This document shows, piece by piece, positions 59,301 to 64,000 of a stretch of 64,000 nucleotides of DNA; position 1 is the stretch's first letter, and every line of letters begins with the position of its first letter. A program made the position numbers and the translations under genes. The notes under the pieces were generated by a model. It was not told the DNA's origin. It worked only from the letters and a program-made list of their open reading frames with translations, and did not search any database. The DNA comes from Sthenelais limicola (taxonomy: Eukaryota; Annelida; Polychaeta; Phyllodocida; Sigalionidae), in the NCBI GenBank assembly GCA_942159475.1, contig OW804095.1:55580773-55644772 (forward strand), written 5' to 3'.

Positions 59301-62300
59301 CACTAATCACTTTTACTACGTCTGAATCCCAATTTCGTGAAATAACAAAAAACGTTTTTGATTCCAAAGGGTGGGAGATGGCCTTAAATAGAAATTTAGC
59401 ACGAATGCAATAATTATTTGATAACATTTTATTTAAAGTAAAATCCTTTTTGTGTGGCTCAAGTCATCACACTAACAGGGGCTCAGAAACAAGCTAGCCC
59501 GAGGACAACGGAATAAATGTCAGCAAAGTTAGAGCACGTTCTAATACATGCATATTATGACCTCTATCCACGGACCGGGCAATATCAAACTATAACCTCT
59601 TTGGTCACCATTAGGCCCAAGGACTATGGTAATCGTCGACTAAAGGTAGAATACAACCTATTGTTGTTAGCTTCATTGTAAAAAGGATATGTATATATTA
59701 ATATAAATAGATGAACCCAATCCACTAGTTTATTCGGCGCATGTATTCGACTGTTTCAAGGCTTCGTATGATACTATCTATACAATACGTGTGTTCGTAA
59801 CTGTATGGCACATAATAATAGTAATCTTTTATTTCCTTAACAATACAATTACACTTTTGTTGGAAATGGGATCGACCTTCTGCACAGAGTGCAGGTCTAG
59901 AGCTGTTCAGATGGAGTGTATGCATATATACATTGATGGATATATATAATCATCTGGTTTGTGATGTGGAGTTTTCTATCTAATCTACTGAGACTAAGTA
60001 GAAAGTGGATATCCATATAATATAAAGCTAGAGCGATTTCTAGGAAAGGAGGTAGAAAAGAAATGGTAGAAAGAAGGTTTTCTTTGTCCAGAATGTTCTC
60101 GGAATTTGTTGTTTTACAAACCACTTTACTCATCTTTAGAGGTCTCTCCCCCCTCTCTGGATGTCGTTGTATGTGGTTTGTGAAGGTATTTGGGGTGGAA
60201 ATGTGATTTTGAAGCCTTTTTTAAATCGGGATAACCACACTCTATTTATAGCCTGGGAAAGCCCCTGTGAGATACTACGTCATTTCCCACAACCTACGTC
60301 CAGGGGGACCTAACTCAGTGGGTGAAATTAACTTTTTTCTTCACCCGCCAAGTTTACCTGCCCACACAGACATTTATCGGACCTCTAATTACCCCTCAAT
60401 GAAAGAAGATCAAGGGATTTCAATCACACAATTAAAGAGATAAACCACTGTCATATGCACTGCTGCAGGTGGGAGTTCAAGGAACTTATGCATGAAAAAT
60501 AAGGAGTGACAATAATTTTTTCAAACTTCGTCTTGAGAAAGGAGGTGGTTGGGGGATAACAAAAAGAAAAAAAAATGGATCTCAGCATATATTTTTTTCA
60601 TTCTAGAGACCACCAAAGTTTAGTATTGTTGGGAAAATGGATATTTTCTCAGTTTTTCCAAGATTTCAGACAGACAAATAACATTTTTCAGTTGAAATGT
60701 CTTCTAAACATAGACACTATACAGGTTTACCCTCATGCATGAAAGAACAGGGCATCAACATATTTTGAAAGATATTATTTAGCATTGAAAATCTTCAATA
60801 TTCCTGTTTTTAACTCATCGGGATGTAGATTTAGTTGAATAACTTTTTTTAAAAGTCGTTGACCCCCATTTTTTATTGCTTGAAAGGGTAAAGCAATATG
60901 TTAGCTATGTCTATAGAGATTTGTTATTTGTTAGAAAAAAAGTTATTTTCAATTTTTTTTTATACTGAAAAAACAAAAAGAATTGTCCTTTTCTTATAGA
61001 CTTCTATAGTGAACAATCCTAAATTTCAGGGCTCCCTGAAATGAAAACTAACCCGGTGACATATTGTTTTTATTAGCTTTTTGAATTCACAAAACCTTGT
61101 ATTATATATAAGAGGAAACCCTGGTTGAATCTGGGGTTAGACCGCATTCGTCTCGCATTGGAAAATGCATTAGGGAGTGACAAGGAAGAAACGTTTATAC
61201 AAATCGAGTAAAGTAAACCAAGTCACACATGGGGGAACATTCAAATGGATCATTCCGAACACATTTTAAAAACAGGCCAATTCAGGTGACTCCGGGTAGT
61301 GGTGTCTAACTCTAAAGTAGTATAATATGTAAAAGGTTAGAATCTTGTACTGTCTTTAAAATCATTATTGATTATAGCACTTAGGCATGTGACATAATAA
61401 CATCAATCTCATGTTTAGACGTTGGTGCGCTTTAATATACCGGTAGGTGAAATGATCTTATAGTTGTTGCTATCAATATTTAAATAAAGCTGGTCAGAAA
61501 AGCAGTTTCAGAAATGGTTCGGCATCCGAGACATAGTCGTAAGTTGTGGCGTGTATAATGAGTTAACATTTTGGTCGCATGATTTATTTCCTTTCCACAA
61601 GCACACTTTCCAGACAGCACAATTACTTAAATATAGTGTTTGTTAGTCCATAAAAGGACAGAGAAAAGGAACATTCAGAATATCTAAACATTAATATTGA
61701 TACTCAGTAACTTACGGTGTTTTCAATTCCTTAACATTACTTGGTATATATATTATATACAGTTATCTGACGCATGCCAGGTGTCAACCGTTTCCGGTAG
61801 AATGTGGGACAATAGGCCGGGGGCACATTGGACAGGAACTGTAGAAGGAGGCCAGTGTCAGGCTGAATTTGATTACAGGTGACGTCATGCGGCGTCGGTT
61901 GTGCAGTGACTGTATGGTACTCCTGTCGGACAGATGTATCACTAGACTGTATTTTGCTAGGGCTGTGACACCTATCTCACAATAATACAATGTAATTTGG
62001 AAACAAAAATTATATTTTTTATTACAATAATCATTATTACAAAGAGATTAGCCCCAGGTTGCAATATTGACTTACATGTGCTAGGCCTATACATATTACG
62101 GACATGGCGTCAGTAAAATGAGCAACGTACGGTTAAGATCAAGTGTAGCCATCGCCCACCACCGATTTATGTGAGTCAATCCTGTTGTGATTGGGATATT
62201 ATAGTTCAAAGTATGTGTGTCTGTACTTGACTTATATGAAAGCACGCTGTCATCTATCTCTACCTTTCATAGTATCTTTACGTCAACTCACAGCTTCCAA

Positions 62301-64000
62301 CTCGATGTATACTCGAAGTATTGCCCATGTGAATTCGCTTTCTCAAAGTTGACGATGTTTATTTCTGCGGGCCTTTTCCTATGGCATGCACCTGACGCTT
62401 GTATTTGTGTACATTCTTTTTACCTTGTACATGTGCTTATAAAATACATAGCGCACTATGGACTGAGTCGATGACGAGGTGAAATTTGAGAACTGTTTTG
62501 TTTATTGCCAACGATATGAAAAAAAGATCTAAGTATGATCATTTTCAATTTGAGAACGCACAGGTTGCCACACATTCCCCAAAACAGGAATTAAGTCAAC
62601 AATGATGGACTACTTGGAATTTCCAGCTCCTTTGACTCATGTAGATATTAATGGGGTTTTCAATGATTATGACCATCACAAAATTATGTTTTTTGTGCAA
62701 AACTTTTGACTCTGTTGTTGGGAAAACAATGCATACAGCATTGATTTCTTTCCTATTGGTTTCCAATTGCTGTCTGTCCCGTGCAATATATTACCTTTGC
62801 AAAAAAGGTGGGGGATCTTCCAGCCTGTAACACGATCGATCAGAATCTTTTCGGGATCCCGCTTAATCTGATAAATGACAGGAATCACTCTGCCTGCCCC
62901 ATTTCGCATTTAATCTTCATTACCGCGTGTTTTCCTTTCCGCTTTTCTTTATTTCCCCAAAACAACGGTGCCCACCGCCCGTCTGTTCCTCGCCTTATTC
63001 CAAACTGTCACCCATTCCCATAATAAAGATAACCTCTTACTGAAACAGGGAACAACCCTTTTTAAATGAGGGAGCGGTGGGTATTCTCCTTCGTTTTTAA
63101 TTGGATCCGATAGGAAGCTGTATGTTTTTGTGCTATGTTCTTTGGCGTTGGTCTGTCGCCCTAGGCCGGCGTGTGTCCGTTCTCAGTGGGATTCACTTCC
63201 AAATTCTTTGATGTTGCTTCTTTGCCGGGCACGAACTTCCTTTCAGTATTCAGTATTCTTCCGCCTTAGGCACGGCCAATGCGAGTCCCACCTACCGACA
63301 ACATTGTCCTCGATCGCATCTGAGGAATGATATTCATAAATGGAATATTTCTTAATCTTCGTTATTACTCGAGCGTAATTTTCTCTGTTCAAGAAATATA
63401 TAACGGAATGAATCCCTAGCAGTTAACACATTCTTTCCCTTATCCTCAAATCATGTAATATTAATTCATTACACAATGAGGAAAGAAATAGAGTGTATGG
63501 CAAGAACAGACCTCTTTGAAATTTAATTCCTGTAGTTCTGCTTTAATAGTTTTAATATGCGTGATTCCTGCAGAGTGTGAAAACTAATCCCAATTTGTAT
63601 GATTTGCTTGTTGTTTTATCTGTCAGTCCCTCATGAACAATATACATAATGCATTTTGGTGATTTTAAAAGCACCTGCCTCAGGACATCCAAATTGTGCA
63701 TTGTACACACGAAGAATAAGCTCAATTCACAAGACAGAGAATAGAAGCCTTTGAAGCAATTCCATATATGAAATTAATGAAGGGATGATATCTGCTGCTC
63801 TTATCGATGTGCGAATGTGAACATATAAAGGAAAAGATACCTCTGAAAGGACCATACTATGCAAGACCACTCAATTATGCTTTAAGCTTAGCTGAGCCAA
63901 TATGATGAATGGAACATGGGATTTGCTATTCCACGGAATTCTTCTTCTTATGAGACCATATGTTCTTCGTAACAAAATGCTTAGCCTACTGAATAGGCAT
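53387..64000. other. Long non-coding stretch, no gene supported
   Basis: 10.6 kb of unique A+T-rich DNA with open frames of 102 codons or fewer (longest 58573-58881, plus), none recognisable. About 60480-61100 is rich in A and T homopolymers. An A-box-like TAACTCAGTGGG at 60311-60322 has no B box. I see no tandem repeat, inverted element or RNA gene here. Confidence 0.5.

Noticed and set aside
60311..60322. A-box-like TAACTCAGTGGG
   Set aside because: No B box downstream and no tRNA fold; only a small 7-bp hairpin follows.

Overview
The window looks like nuclear DNA of a eukaryote and reads as one long gene-poor stretch. I found no protein-coding gene I can name on either strand. The longest open frame outside low-complexity DNA is 168 codons, and there is no rRNA, no intact tRNA and no operon-like layout. 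The eukaryotic signs are a tRNA-derived SINE-like head with A and B boxes, a poly(A)-type retroposed tail next to an AATAAA signal, many microsatellites and minisatellites, terminal-inverted-repeat elements of MITE size, and unusually many long poly-G/poly-C tracts. By eye the DNA is roughly 60% A+T. I cannot fix the lineage; a marine invertebrate or a large-genome protist would both fit.

Layout. 1-13 kb is mostly unique non-coding DNA. It holds the SINE-like head (673-742), a dense cluster of the pentamer GCGAA/TTCGC (6360-6602), an E-box cluster (8525-8631), a 56-bp perfect palindrome (11865-11920) and a 37-bp stem-loop (12390-12426). 13-14 kb holds one copy of a dispersed repeat, a minus-strand poly(A) retroposon tail and a TATG/TGTA microsatellite. 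14.2-19.5 kb is the most unusual part. It is a composite array of CCTCCTCCAGTA-type minisatellites whose purine-rich strand flips several times. About 1 kb of it is present twice (14770-16575 and 17535-18575), and the first copy is interrupted by a discrete 615-bp insertion (15864-16478) carrying a 114-bp nested hairpin. A near-homopurine tract and a 170-bp tandem duplication lie between the copies. 19.5-23.3 kb holds microsatellites, poly-G tracts, second copies of dispersed repeats, a CTTAT tail and a telomere-like GGGTTAGG 12-mer array.

23-64 kb is mostly unique sequence without supported genes. It contains a 339-bp inverted-repeat element (27731-28069), a 55-60-bp direct repeat (31063/31507), a precursor-microRNA-like hairpin (32746-32822), small tandem duplications, three poly-G tracts at 51-53.4 kb and a clean 235-bp MITE-like element with 28-bp perfect terminal inverted repeats and an ATGT target duplication (53007-53241).

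No genes work together here as a pathway. The coherent theme is foldback and repeat DNA: at least six independent inverted-repeat structures, two of them long enough to make stable RNA hairpins if transcribed.
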